Assembly (NCBI GenBank): GCA_007695345.1
Contig: REDZ01000091.1
Location: forward strand, 1 to 40,298
Direction: 5' to 3'
DNA: 40,298 nt
Source of the DNA: Paracoccaceae bacterium
GTDB lineage: Bacteria > Pseudomonadota > Alphaproteobacteria > Rhodobacterales > Rhodobacteraceae
Position 1 is the first letter of the stretch; the number at the start of each line of letters is the position of its first letter. The translations under genes were made by a program, and so were the position numbers. Under the pieces are notes generated by a model. That model had not been told where the DNA came from. It saw nothing but the letters and a program-made list of their open reading frames with translations, and did no database searches. This document shows, one piece after another, positions 21,589 to 29,263 of the stretch.

Positions 21589-21622
21589 GCAGGGGCGCTG
21601 CGCATTGCGCCCGCGCCCCTGC
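21589..21622. terminator. GC-rich hairpin between convergent genes
   Basis: GCAGGGGCGC, a 14-base loop, GCGCCCCTGC: a perfect 10-bp stem between the EF-hand gene (plus) and the dehydrogenase gene (minus). It is T-poor on both sides, so termination is likely but not certain. Confidence 0.5.
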
Positions 21623-21657
21623 CCTGACGCGCGTTCCTCTCTTACTCGGCCGATCCG

Positions 21658-22527
21658 TTACTCCGCGGAATTCATCGCCTCCAGGTGCAGCAGCAGCCCG
21701 CTATGGTCAGCCTCGGCCCCGCCTGCGGCCACGAAATCCGCGAAGGCCTGCTGCGCGGCCTCGGTCTGCGGCAGGCGCAGGCGTTTGGTGCCTGCAAGGG
21801 CTGCGACCGAATTCAGGTCTTTCAGTTGCAGACGCGACGGCCCGCCCGGCGTGAAATCGCGTGCGATCATCCGCGCGCCATGCAGATCGAGAATGCGGCT
21901 TTCGGCAAACCCGCCGCGAATGGCATCGCGAAAGCGCGCGCGGTCGGCGCCCCCGGCTTCGACCAGCACCATGGCCTCGGCCAGCGCGGCGATGGTGATG
22001 GCGACGATCTGCTGATTGGCCAGCTTGCAGACCTGCCCGGCCCCGCTGGGCCCCACATGCGTCACCCGCCCCAGCGGCGCCAGCACGGGCTTCAGTGCCG
22101 CGATCACCTCGGCATCGCCCCCGGCCATCAGCGCGAGTGTCCCGGCCTCGGCCCCCGCCACACCGCCCGAGACCGGGCAATCCACATGTCCGACACCGCG
22201 CCGTGCCAGGTCCTGCGCATGCGCGCGGGCCTGATCGGGTGCGATGGAGGATGTGTCGATCACCACGGCCCCGGCCCTGATCTGATCGGCCGCGCCCTGT
22301 GCAAACAGCACATCCCCGACGGCATCGCCATCCGACAGCATGGTAAAGACCACATCCGCCCCGGCCACGGCATCCGCAGGCGTGTCCGCCACGCTGGCCC
22401 CATCGCCTGCCAGCGCGCGGGCCTTGGTCGCATCGCGGTTCCAGGCCCGCAGATCAAACCCCGCGCCCAGCAAGCGCCGCGCCATCGGCGCGCCCATCAA
22501 CCCCGTGCCGAGATATGCGATCTTCAT
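21658..22527 (-). CDS. 3-hydroxyisobutyrate dehydrogenase-like NAD(P)-dependent oxidoreductase
   Basis: This is a 289-aa beta-hydroxyacid dehydrogenase. The Rossmann motif GTGLMGAPMARRLL is at residues 7-20, the substrate-binding signature DCPVSGGVAGAEAGTLALMAGG in the middle, and the catalytic lysine in GAGQVCKLANQQIV. The family includes 3-hydroxyisobutyrate, tartronate-semialdehyde and L-threonate (LtnD) dehydrogenases, and the sequence alone does not decide. It overlaps the DenD-like gene by 4 bp (ATGA), so both are translated together. Pairing with DenD favours a sugar-acid substrate, by inference. Confidence 0.88.
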   Translation of the reverse strand: MKIAYLGTGLMGAPMARRLLGAGFDLRAWNRDATKARALAGDGASVADTPADAVAGADVVFTMLSDGDAVGDVLFAQGAADQIRAGAVVIDTSSIAPDQARAHAQDLARRGVGHVDCPVSGGVAGAEAGTLALMAGGDAEVIAALKPVLAPLGRVTHVGPSGAGQVCKLANQQIVAITIAALAEAMVLVEAGGADRARFRDAIRGGFAESRILDLHGARMIARDFTPGGPSRLQLKDLNSVAALAGTKRLRLPQTEAAQQAFADFVAAGGAEADHSGLLLHLEAMNSAE

Positions 22528-23507
22528 GCTGTGCCCCCCAGTTCATCCTCGATATGGATACGGATGATCTCATCAAAACTGTCCTCGGCGGTAAAGCCCA
22601 GGGCGCGGGCGCGCGTCGCCTCGAACCCGGTGGCCCAGCTTTCGCACATGCGGGTGATGAACGGGTCGGGGTCGCGCCGGATCAGGGCAACCGCCCCCGC
22701 GCCCGCCACGCGGCGCAGCGCCTCGATCTGCTCGGCCACGGTCGCGCTCAGCCCCGGCATGGACAGGTTGCGCCGGGACCCCAGCGCGGTCAGGTCCATC
22801 GTCGCGCCATGCAGCAGGAACCCCACGGCGGACCGGGGCGAGGCATGCCAATGCCGGATCGTGTCGGGCACAGGCAGCACGGCCTCCTGCCCGATCAGCG
22901 GCTCGCGCAGGATGGAGGAGAAGAAGCCCGATGCAGCCTTGTTCGGCGCGCCGGGGCGGATGCAGATTGTGGGCAGGCGAATGCCGATCCCGTCCATGAA
23001 CCCATGCCGCGTGTAATCCGACAGCAGCAATTCGCAGATCGCTTTCTGTGTGCCATAGCTGGTCAGCGGGGTCAGGTGGAATTCATCGGGGATGGGGTGC
23101 GGCAAGGGCGCGCCGACCACCGCGATCGAGGACGCCATGACCATGCGGGGGCAATACCCTTCGGCCAGATGGGCGGCGCGGATTGCATCGAACACGGCGC
23201 GGGTGGCGTCCAGATTGATGCGGTAGCCCTTGTCGAATTCGATCTCGGCCTCGGCCGAGACGATGGCGGCCAGGTGAAAGATCACATCGGGGCGCGTGTC
23301 GATCAGGCGTGCAGGCTGATCGGGCTGTTCCAGATCGGCGGCGCGGCAGTCCACCTGGCCCGCGAATCCCGTGGGCGCGGGCGGCGCGGCAACATCCGCA
23401 AGCGTCAGCGCCGTGATCTCGCGCCCGCCAAGCGTGCCATCGGCGACCAGCCGTGCCGTCAGCTTGCGCCCGATCATCCCTGCCGCGCCTGTTATCAGAA
23501 TATGCAT
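22524..23507 (-). CDS. denD: NAD-dependent SDR/epimerase-type dehydrogenase, DenD-like (D-erythronate dehydrogenase)
   Basis: The protein is an extended short-chain dehydrogenase of 327 aa with the N-terminal nucleotide motif LITGAAGMIGRKL, HLAAIVSAEAEIEFDKGYRIN, and the catalytic SYGTQKAICELLL (YxxxK). The segments SAEAEIEFDKGY, PTICIRPGAPNKAASGFFSS and RHWHASPRSAVGFLLHG are those I associate with DenD, which oxidises D-erythronate at C2 in acid-sugar pathways containing DUF1537 kinases. No such kinase lies in this window, so the exact substrate is uncertain. The ORF track merges it with a long upstream shadow; the ATG at 23507 is the proper start. It is divergent from the FAD dehydrogenase gene, with 93 bases between them. 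Confidence 0.75.
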   Translation of the reverse strand: MHILITGAAGMIGRKLTARLVADGTLGGREITALTLADVAAPPAPTGFAGQVDCRAADLEQPDQPARLIDTRPDVIFHLAAIVSAEAEIEFDKGYRINLDATRAVFDAIRAAHLAEGYCPRMVMASSIAVVGAPLPHPIPDEFHLTPLTSYGTQKAICELLLSDYTRHGFMDGIGIRLPTICIRPGAPNKAASGFFSSILREPLIGQEAVLPVPDTIRHWHASPRSAVGFLLHGATMDLTALGSRRNLSMPGLSATVAEQIEALRRVAGAGAVALIRRDPDPFITRMCESWATGFEATRARALGFTAEDSFDEIIRIHIEDELGGTA

Positions 23508-23600
23508 GCCCCTGCCCCCGTTCCGCGCCTTGCGCTGTGCCAGATTTGTCTGATAACCTGACATAAAAGCCCATGCAACACTCACCTGACGGAGCGCCCG

Positions 23601-25025
23601 ATGACCCATACCCCAGACACATCCCCGCTGGCCGGTCTGCGCGCGCGTCTGGGGGATGATCTGGTGATGTCCGGTCCGGACATCGCGCCCTATTGCACCG
23701 ACTGGCACGGGGATGAGGTCAGCGACGCCATTGCCGTCCTGCGCCCGCAATCGACAGCAGAGGTCACAGCCTGCCTGCGTGCGGCCCGCGAACTGCGCCT
23801 GAGCGTGATCCCGCAAGGTGGGCGCACCGGGCTGGTGCTGGGGGCCGTGCCGGATGCGCCCGCAACCCAGGTCATCCTTAGTCTGGAACGGATGAACCGC
23901 ATCCGCCGCATTGATGCTGCCGGTTTCTCTGCCGAGGTCGAGTCCGGTGTGGTGTTGCAGGCGTTGCAGGACCGGCTGGCCGAACAGGGCCTCTTTTTTC
24001 CGCTGGCGCTGGGGGCGCAGGGATCTTGCCAGATCGGCGGCAATCTCAGCACCAATGCGGGCGGTCTGAACGTGTTGCGCTACGGAATGACGCGGGCCTC
24101 GGTCCTGGGGCTGGAAGTGGTCTTGCCCGACGGGCGCGTGCTGGACTTGCGCCGCCATCTGCACAAGGACAATCGCGGGCTGGATCTGAAGCAGCTTTTC
24201 ATCGGGGCCGAAGGGACGCTGGGCGTGATTACCGCTGCCGTTCTGAAACTGACGCCGCAGCCTGAACAGACAGCGACAGCGCTGCTGGCACTCGACAGCC
24301 TTGACGGGGCTATCGCGCTTTACCAGCTTGCGCGGCGGCAATGCTGCGATCTGATGTCGGCCTTCGAATTCCTGCCCCCCCTCGCCTTTGATCTGGCGCG
24401 CGAGGCGATGCCCGATCTGCCCGTGCCGCTCAGCCCGGATGCGCCGGCCTATGTGCTGATGGACCTGTCGGGCAGCGGGCTGGTGGATATCGAAGGGCTG
24501 ATGACCCGCTTTCTGGAGCTGGGCTTCGAGACCGGCATGATCCGCGATGGCGTTGTCGCGCAGTCGCAGACACAGGCACGCAATCTGTGGCTGATCCGCG
24601 AGGGAATGAATGACGGGCAGGCGCGGCGCGGGCGCCATCTGCGCACGGATCTGTCAGTGCCGCTATCCGCGCTGCCCGCTTTCGTGGCAGAGGCAGAGGC
24701 CGCGATCCATGCCGCCCTGCCCGGCGCGGTCTGCGTGTCCTACGGGCATGTGGGCGATGGGAATGTGCATCTGAATGTGCTGCCTGATCCGGGCGGGGAT
24801 GCTGGCGCGCAGATCGCGCAGGCCAAGGAAATCCTCAATGCCGTGGTGGCGCGCCATGACGGGTCCATCAGTGCCGAACACGGCATCGGGCGGCTGAAAC
24901 GCGCCGAATTCGAGGCCGGTTTGTCCGACACGCAGCGCGCCCTTCTGGCCGGTATTCGCGACCTGCTCGATCCGGGTCGCATGATGAACCCCAACTGCCA
25001 GCTTGCCACAACGGACCGGCCATGA
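23601..25025 (+). CDS. FAD-linked D-2-hydroxyacid dehydrogenase (GlcD / D-2-hydroxyglutarate dehydrogenase type)
   Basis: This 474-aa flavoprotein has the PCMH-type FAD domain: VIPQGGRTGLVLGAVP, then GQGSCQIGGNLSTNAGG-like sequence around residue 140-150, and LFIGAEGTLGVIT. The FAD-oxidase C-terminal domain ends with YGHVGDGNVHLNVLP (metal-binding histidines) and GSISAEHGIGRLKR. Members oxidise D-lactate, glycolate or D-2-hydroxyglutarate and pass electrons to a quinone, cytochrome or ETF. The stop overlaps the following regulator gene by 4 bp. In a deoxysugar locus D-lactate or a related hydroxyacid is a natural substrate, by inference. Confidence 0.88.
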   Translation: MTHTPDTSPLAGLRARLGDDLVMSGPDIAPYCTDWHGDEVSDAIAVLRPQSTAEVTACLRAARELRLSVIPQGGRTGLVLGAVPDAPATQVILSLERMNRIRRIDAAGFSAEVESGVVLQALQDRLAEQGLFFPLALGAQGSCQIGGNLSTNAGGLNVLRYGMTRASVLGLEVVLPDGRVLDLRRHLHKDNRGLDLKQLFIGAEGTLGVITAAVLKLTPQPEQTATALLALDSLDGAIALYQLARRQCCDLMSAFEFLPPLAFDLAREAMPDLPVPLSPDAPAYVLMDLSGSGLVDIEGLMTRFLELGFETGMIRDGVVAQSQTQARNLWLIREGMNDGQARRGRHLRTDLSVPLSALPAFVAEAEAAIHAALPGAVCVSYGHVGDGNVHLNVLPDPGGDAGAQIAQAKEILNAVVARHDGSISAEHGIGRLKRAEFEAGLSDTQRALLAGIRDLLDPGRMMNPNCQLATTDRP

Positions 25026-25729
25026 CCGAATTTGCCCGCGTGCCGCAGCTTTCGACCCGGATCGCGACGCTGCTGCAGACCCGGATCGAGGCCGAGACAT
25101 GGCCCCCCGGCACCCGCCTGCAGACCGAGGCGCAGATGATGCAGGAATTCGGCGTCAGCCGCGCCGTGATCCGCGAAGCGATTGCGCAACTGCGCAATGC
25201 CGGGCTGGTGGAAACGCGTCAGGGCGCGGGTGCCTTTGTCGCGGCCCCCGGCGCGCGCCCGATCCGGCTGGAACCCGCGCAGGCGATGGACCGGCGCGCC
25301 TTTGACAAGCTCTATGAATTGCGCAACCCGCTGGAAATCGAGGCCGCGGGGCTGGCCGCGCAGCAGGCGCGCAAGGCCGATCTGGCGCGGCTGGCGCGTG
25401 CCATGGCGCGCTTCGATGCGCCCGAAGAGAGTATCGAGGCATCGGTCGCGGCCGATCTGGAATTTCACCACGCCATCGCACTGGCCACGCAAAACCCTTA
25501 TTTCGTGCAGGTGCTGGCCGCGATTTCCGACCGGATCGCGCATGTGATCCGTGCCGCCCGCGCCGGGATGACACTGGCCGATCTGCATGCCCGCACCCGC
25601 AGCGAACATGGCGCGATCTGTGCCGCCATCACTGCGCGTGACCCGAAGGCCGCGCGCGCGGCCATGCGTGCGCATATGGCCGGTGGTGCAGCGCGGATCG
25701 GGTTGCGCCAGAGGCAGCGGCCGAAGTGA
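25022..25729 (+). CDS. FadR-type (FCD) GntR family transcriptional regulator
   Basis: The winged helix-turn-helix lies at residues 10-75 (WPPGTRLQTEAQMMQEFGVSRAVIREAIAQLRNAGLVETRQGAGAFV). A helical FCD effector domain follows (about 95-220), with the metal-ligand segments DLEFHHAIALAT and RSEHGAICAAI. FCD regulators usually sense carboxylates such as lactate, glycolate or sugar acids. It overlaps the FAD dehydrogenase gene (ATGA), so it probably controls that operon and perhaps the divergent denD pair. Confidence 0.9.
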   Translation: MTEFARVPQLSTRIATLLQTRIEAETWPPGTRLQTEAQMMQEFGVSRAVIREAIAQLRNAGLVETRQGAGAFVAAPGARPIRLEPAQAMDRRAFDKLYELRNPLEIEAAGLAAQQARKADLARLARAMARFDAPEESIEASVAADLEFHHAIALATQNPYFVQVLAAISDRIAHVIRAARAGMTLADLHARTRSEHGAICAAITARDPKAARAAMRAHMAGGAARIGLRQRQRPK

Positions 25730-25901
25730 GCGCGCGCCCATACGCCTGGGTGTCGAGGGCAGCGAAGTCCGGGGGATTGACCCATACCCTGACCTGCCGC
25801 ATCGTCGCGCCGGATCGTTCGGGCCATGCAACATATGGATGACACGTGATCGGGGCCCCTCGAACAGGACTCCCGTGCAGGCACAACAAGGAAAAGAACC
25901 C

Positions 25902-26837
25902 ATGACCAGAATCCTCGCCATCGGCAATTACGGCCGCGCCGATCATGACGCCCTGACGAAAGAGTTGGGGGCCACGGTTCTGCGGGATTTCGCAGCGCTT
26001 GACTCGCTGAGCGAGGGGGCGCGCGGCGCCATCCGGGCCGTGGCCTACAAGGATCATCATGCCTTTGACGCGGATGTCATGGCGCGCCTGCCGGGGTTGG
26101 AGCTGATCGCCAATTTCGGCGTCGGATATGACGCCATCGACATCGCAGCGGCGCAGGCGCGCGGGATCGCGGTGACGAATACGCCCGGCGTACTGGATGA
26201 CGATGTCGCCGATCTGGCCGTATGCATGTGGATCGCCGCCTGTCGGCAGGTGATGCAGGCCGCCGCCCATGTGCAGAGCGGCGGCTGGCGTGCAGGCACG
26301 GCCCTGCCGCTGGCAACCAAGGCCAGCGGGCGCAAGCTGGGTATCGTGGGCCTGGGCCGGATCGGTCAGGCCGTGGCGACCCGGCTGCGCGCCTTTGGCT
26401 GCGAGGTGCATTATACCTCGCGCAGCCGCAAACCGGGGGCGGATCTGGTCTGGCATCAGACTGTAACGGACATGGCCCAGGCGGTGGATGATCTGATCAT
26501 CACCATCGTCGGCGGCCCCGAGACGCAGGGCCATGTCGGGGCCGATGCGCTGGCCGCGTTGGGGCAGGGCTATGTTGTCAATGTCGCGCGCGGCAGTGTG
26601 GTGGATGAAGACGCGCTGATCGCCGCACTCGAAGGGGGCGTCATCGCGGGCGCGGCGCTGGATGTCTTTGCCCGCGAGCCCGATGCCGACCCGCGCCTGA
26701 TCGCCATGCCCAATGTGCTGGCCCTGCCGCATATCGGCAGCGCGACCACCCAGACCCGCGCCGCGATGGGCGCATTGCAGCGCGCCAATATCGCGGCCCA
26801 TCTGGACGGGCGCGCGCTGCTGACCCCCGTGACGTGA
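25902..26837 (+). CDS. D-isomer specific 2-hydroxyacid dehydrogenase
   Basis: This 311-aa protein of the D-2-hydroxyacid dehydrogenase family has the substrate domain LIANFGVGYDAIDIAAA and TPGVLDDDVADLAV, the NAD(P) motif GLGRIGQAVATRL, and the catalytic residues in VVNVARGSVVDED (Arg), an acidic residue in FAREPDADPRL, and His in ALPHIGSATTQTR. Likely activities are glyoxylate/hydroxypyruvate or related reduction. The ATG at 25902 follows AAGGAAAAG. A 172-base gap from the regulator suggests its own promoter. It converges with the fucU-like gene, leaving only 9 bases between them. Confidence 0.88.
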   Translation: MTRILAIGNYGRADHDALTKELGATVLRDFAALDSLSEGARGAIRAVAYKDHHAFDADVMARLPGLELIANFGVGYDAIDIAAAQARGIAVTNTPGVLDDDVADLAVCMWIAACRQVMQAAAHVQSGGWRAGTALPLATKASGRKLGIVGLGRIGQAVATRLRAFGCEVHYTSRSRKPGADLVWHQTVTDMAQAVDDLIITIVGGPETQGHVGADALAALGQGYVVNVARGSVVDEDALIAALEGGVIAGAALDVFAREPDADPRLIAMPNVLALPHIGSATTQTRAAMGALQRANIAAHLDGRALLTPVT

Positions 26838-26846
26838 GGCGCGCTG

Positions 26847-27284
26847 TCAGGTGATCACGCCCTTGCGCAGGATGAAATTGCCGTAAAGCCGCCGCTCACG
26901 CGTGCGCAGGATGACAAAGGACGCATCGGCATGGTCGTAAAAGGCAAACCGCTCGGTCATGGCGATATCGAACCCCTTTGCGCGGATCATGGGCAGCGCT
27001 TCGGCCACGACTGCGGCGGGCGTATCGGGGTCATCGACCTGCTGCATGGCGCGCACGGGCGGGCGCTCGGCGTCGAACGGGTCAATCGGCATCAGGGGCA
27101 GGATCGCGGCCAGCGCCTCGGTCGCGGAGCCGCCGAAATCGACGCAAGTGCCCCATGGCGTTTTCAGCCCAGCCGCATGGGCGGGGAAATTGGCATCGAC
27201 AATGCTCAGCACATCGCCATGTCCCATGGCCGCAATCGCGTAAATCGCCTCTGGCGTCAGGCGCGGGTCAACCCCGATCAGCAT
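26847..27284 (-). CDS. fucU: RbsD/FucU family sugar mutarotase (FucU-like)
   Basis: FucU-type proteins interconvert the alpha and beta pyranose forms of L-fucose (RbsD does so for ribose). The 145-aa chain has the catalytic start AAMGHGDVLSIVDANFPAH and the C-terminal YGNFILRKGVI, which is closer to FucU (YANFILRKG) than to RbsD. The start follows an ideal AGAGGAGG sequence lying within the end of the SorC-family gene. It is the last gene of a tightly packed minus-strand operon. With an L-fuconate dehydratase and an L-fucose-dehydrogenase-like SDR nearby, a role with L-fucose or a similar deoxysugar is likely. Confidence 0.85.
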   Translation of the reverse strand: MLIGVDPRLTPEAIYAIAAMGHGDVLSIVDANFPAHAAGLKTPWGTCVDFGGSATEALAAILPLMPIDPFDAERPPVRAMQQVDDPDTPAAVVAEALPMIRAKGFDIAMTERFAFYDHADASFVILRTRERRLYGNFILRKGVIT

Positions 27285-27285
27285 G

Positions 27286-28236
27286 TCAGTCCTCCTCTTC
27301 CTCCATGCGCGTGTTCAGCAGATCATGCGCGGTGGCCTCATCCGTGACAAGCGTGCTCAGCCCGATCCGGGCGTGGGCCGCGCGGATCACCGGCGCGCGG
27401 GCCGTGCCGCCACAGGCCAGAACCCGTGCCCGCGCCTGTGCCACATGGTCCAGCCCCACGGCCATCACGCGCTCGTTGATCTCGAACACCTTGCTTGTGC
27501 CATCCGCATCCACGATCTGCGCCAGTATCTCGCCAACAGCCCCGGCATCGCGCAGGGCGCGCGCGGCATGGCTGTCCAACCGGCTGAGCGCGAGAGAGGC
27601 ATCCAGATCGCCCGCGCCGAACACGGCGATGTCCAGTTGTTCGGCCAGATCGAACAGCGCCTGCAAGCCGCAACCCGCAATCAGCCGCGCGCGGGTATCG
27701 GCATGATCTACGATCAATGGCGCGGGCAGGAACATGACATCACAGCCCAGTGACGCGGCCATCCGCGCGGCCAGCGCACCGGGATTGGGCCGCCCGGAGC
27801 GCACCTGCCCCCCCAGAAGCGACAGCACCAGCGCATCTGCGCGCGGGGGCGGCTGAAAGGAATCGAGCGCATGGGTCAGCGTGCGGCCCCAGCCCAGCCC
27901 GATCCGCATGCCTGCCCCGATCCGGTCGGACAGCATCCGCCCCAGCGCCAGCCCGATTGCGGCATGAGGTGCCGCGCCGGGGCTGGAGGGTACGCAGATC
28001 ACTTCGGGGATGTCCATCGCCTGTGCCACATCCATAGCCAGCGCGGTCAGATCGCCCTCTGGCTGGTCGATCCAGATGCGGATTTCGCCTAAAGCGCGCG
28101 CCTGTTCCAGCATCCGGTTGACCGTGGCGCGGCTGACGCCAAGGCGGTTGGCAATCTCGGCCTGGGTCAGCCCGTAGCCATGCGCGAGCCATGCCGCGCG
28201 CAGGCGCAGATCGCGCGGGTTGACCGGCGCGCTCAT
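27286..28236 (-). CDS. SorC/DeoR-type sugar-binding transcriptional regulator
   Basis: This 316-aa protein has an N-terminal helix-turn-helix (LTQAEIANRLGVSRATVNRML, residues 23-44) and a SorC sugar-phosphate-binding domain (about 60-310) with IGLALGRMLSDRIGAGMRIGLGWGRTL and a C-terminal RARVLACGGTARAPVIRAA. SorC-family regulators respond to a phosphorylated or free sugar catabolite. It overlaps the alpha/beta hydrolase gene by 4 bp (ATGA), so it is co-translated with the dehydrogenase complex and probably controls this operon. Confidence 0.92.
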   Translation of the reverse strand: MSAPVNPRDLRLRAAWLAHGYGLTQAEIANRLGVSRATVNRMLEQARALGEIRIWIDQPEGDLTALAMDVAQAMDIPEVICVPSSPGAAPHAAIGLALGRMLSDRIGAGMRIGLGWGRTLTHALDSFQPPPRADALVLSLLGGQVRSGRPNPGALAARMAASLGCDVMFLPAPLIVDHADTRARLIAGCGLQALFDLAEQLDIAVFGAGDLDASLALSRLDSHAARALRDAGAVGEILAQIVDADGTSKVFEINERVMAVGLDHVAQARARVLACGGTARAPVIRAAHARIGLSTLVTDEATAHDLLNTRMEEEED

Positions 28237-29012
28237 GCCAGCCCCAGCGCAGTGCGGATGGTGGTGATCGTGGGGCGTGCGGCCTCCAGCTGCGGCAGAT
28301 GGCCAGCACCGTCGATCACATGATGCCGGGCATCGGGCCAGCAGGCCGGCAAGGCGGCGGGCGGAGGGATGATGCGATCTGCCGCGCCACTGATGACATG
28401 TATGGGCAGCGGGGCCAGCGCGGGCAGATGCGGGGCAAGGGCGGCATCCAGCCCCGGCAGCAGGGCGGCGACTGCGCGCAGGGCGGGGCCGCGCTCGGGG
28501 TGGTTCATCTGCGCAAGCACGCTCTCGGCCATCGCGTGCGTGATCATTGCAGGACGCGACAGCATCTGCCCCAGTCCTGCGCGCATCTCAGCCGCATCCC
28601 GCGCCGCCAGCAGCGCTGCAATGAACCCCGGATCGACCGCACCCCCCAGCCCCGCAGGCGCAATCAGGATCAGCCCTGCCACATGTCCGGGCACCAATGC
28701 CGCCGCGCGTAGTGCCACGGCTGCCCCGAAGGAATGCGCCAGCAGCCAGACCGGCGCGCCCTGCCCTGCGACCGCGCCCGCCAGATGCGCGCCGAACCCG
28801 TCCAGCGCATCGGGCACCGCAGACGCCGCGCGCCCATGGCCCGGCAGATCGATCAGCCCGAGCGCCACGTCGCGCTGCAATGCGGCCTCGACCAGCATCC
28901 AGACGGAACTGTCGGCGGCAAAGCCATGCACGGCCAGCACCGGCACACCCTGCTGTGGCCCGGAACGGCGCAGGGCCACGGGGATGGCCCCTGGCTCGGC
29001 GCGCACGATCAT
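28233..29012 (-). CDS. Alpha/beta hydrolase resembling the catalytic half of acetoin-dehydrogenase E2 (AcoC)
   Basis: This 259-aa alpha/beta hydrolase has HGFAADSSVW (oxyanion hole), IDLPGHGRAAS, nucleophile elbow AHSFGAA, and the terminal histidine in IDGAGHLPQLE. The segment LILIAPAGLGGAVDPGFIAALLAA closely follows the 'LIAPAGLG...' stretch of AcoC, the acyltransferase of acetoin dehydrogenase, whose E2 joins a lipoyl domain to an alpha/beta hydrolase fold. Here that fold is separate: its ATG overlaps the stop of the 77-aa lipoyl gene (ATGA). I read the pair as a split E2. It may act as acyl-lipoamide:CoA transferase or as a thioesterase. The track start at 29075 lies inside the lipoyl gene; 29012 is preferred. 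Confidence 0.82.
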   Translation of the reverse strand: MIVRAEPGAIPVALRRSGPQQGVPVLAVHGFAADSSVWMLVEAALQRDVALGLIDLPGHGRAASAVPDALDGFGAHLAGAVAGQGAPVWLLAHSFGAAVALRAAALVPGHVAGLILIAPAGLGGAVDPGFIAALLAARDAAEMRAGLGQMLSRPAMITHAMAESVLAQMNHPERGPALRAVAALLPGLDAALAPHLPALAPLPIHVISGAADRIIPPPAALPACWPDARHHVIDGAGHLPQLEAARPTITTIRTALGLA

Positions 29013-29242
29013 GCCGGGGTCAGGCGCCCCAGAACATCGCCCACCTCGGCAATATCGCCGGGTTCGACCAGACATTCGGACAGGGTGCCGTCGCCAGGCG
29101 CCTCGATCTCCATGACCAGTTTGGGCGTGGTGATCTGCAGCACGGGCTGGCCCTTGGTCACAGTCGCGCCGGGGTCCACCAGCCAGCTATCGACCTCTGC
29201 CTCGGTGATGTCATTGCCAAGCTGGGGCAGGATGATGTCCAT
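29009..29242 (-). CDS. Stand-alone lipoyl (biotinyl/lipoyl-attachment) domain protein
   Basis: Only 77 aa, this is a single lipoyl domain: MDIILPQLGNDITEAEV at the start, a beta-hairpin with the probable lipoyl-lysine Lys41 in ITTPKLVMEIEAPGDG, and VEPGDIAEVGDVLGRL at the end. The usual 'DK' before the modified lysine is 'PK', which leaves open whether lipoate or biotin is attached; the neighbouring E1 favours lipoate. It lies 21 bases after the E1 gene and overlaps the hydrolase gene by 4 bp, so it probably is the swinging-arm carrier of this complex. Confidence 0.85.
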   Translation of the reverse strand: MDIILPQLGNDITEAEVDSWLVDPGATVTKGQPVLQITTPKLVMEIEAPGDGTLSECLVEPGDIAEVGDVLGRLTPA

Positions 29243-29263
29243 GCTGCGCCTCCCTTTCTTTGC

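Noticed and set aside
22515-23561. 348-aa plus-strand ORF opposite denD
   Set aside because: No family resemblance and Gly/Arg/Gln/His-rich; the minus-strand denD has all expected motifs.
23508-24638. N-terminal 377-residue extension of the DenD-like ORF
   Set aside because: The extension is antisense to the FAD dehydrogenase and lacks domains; the Rossmann motif begins right at the internal ATG at 23507.
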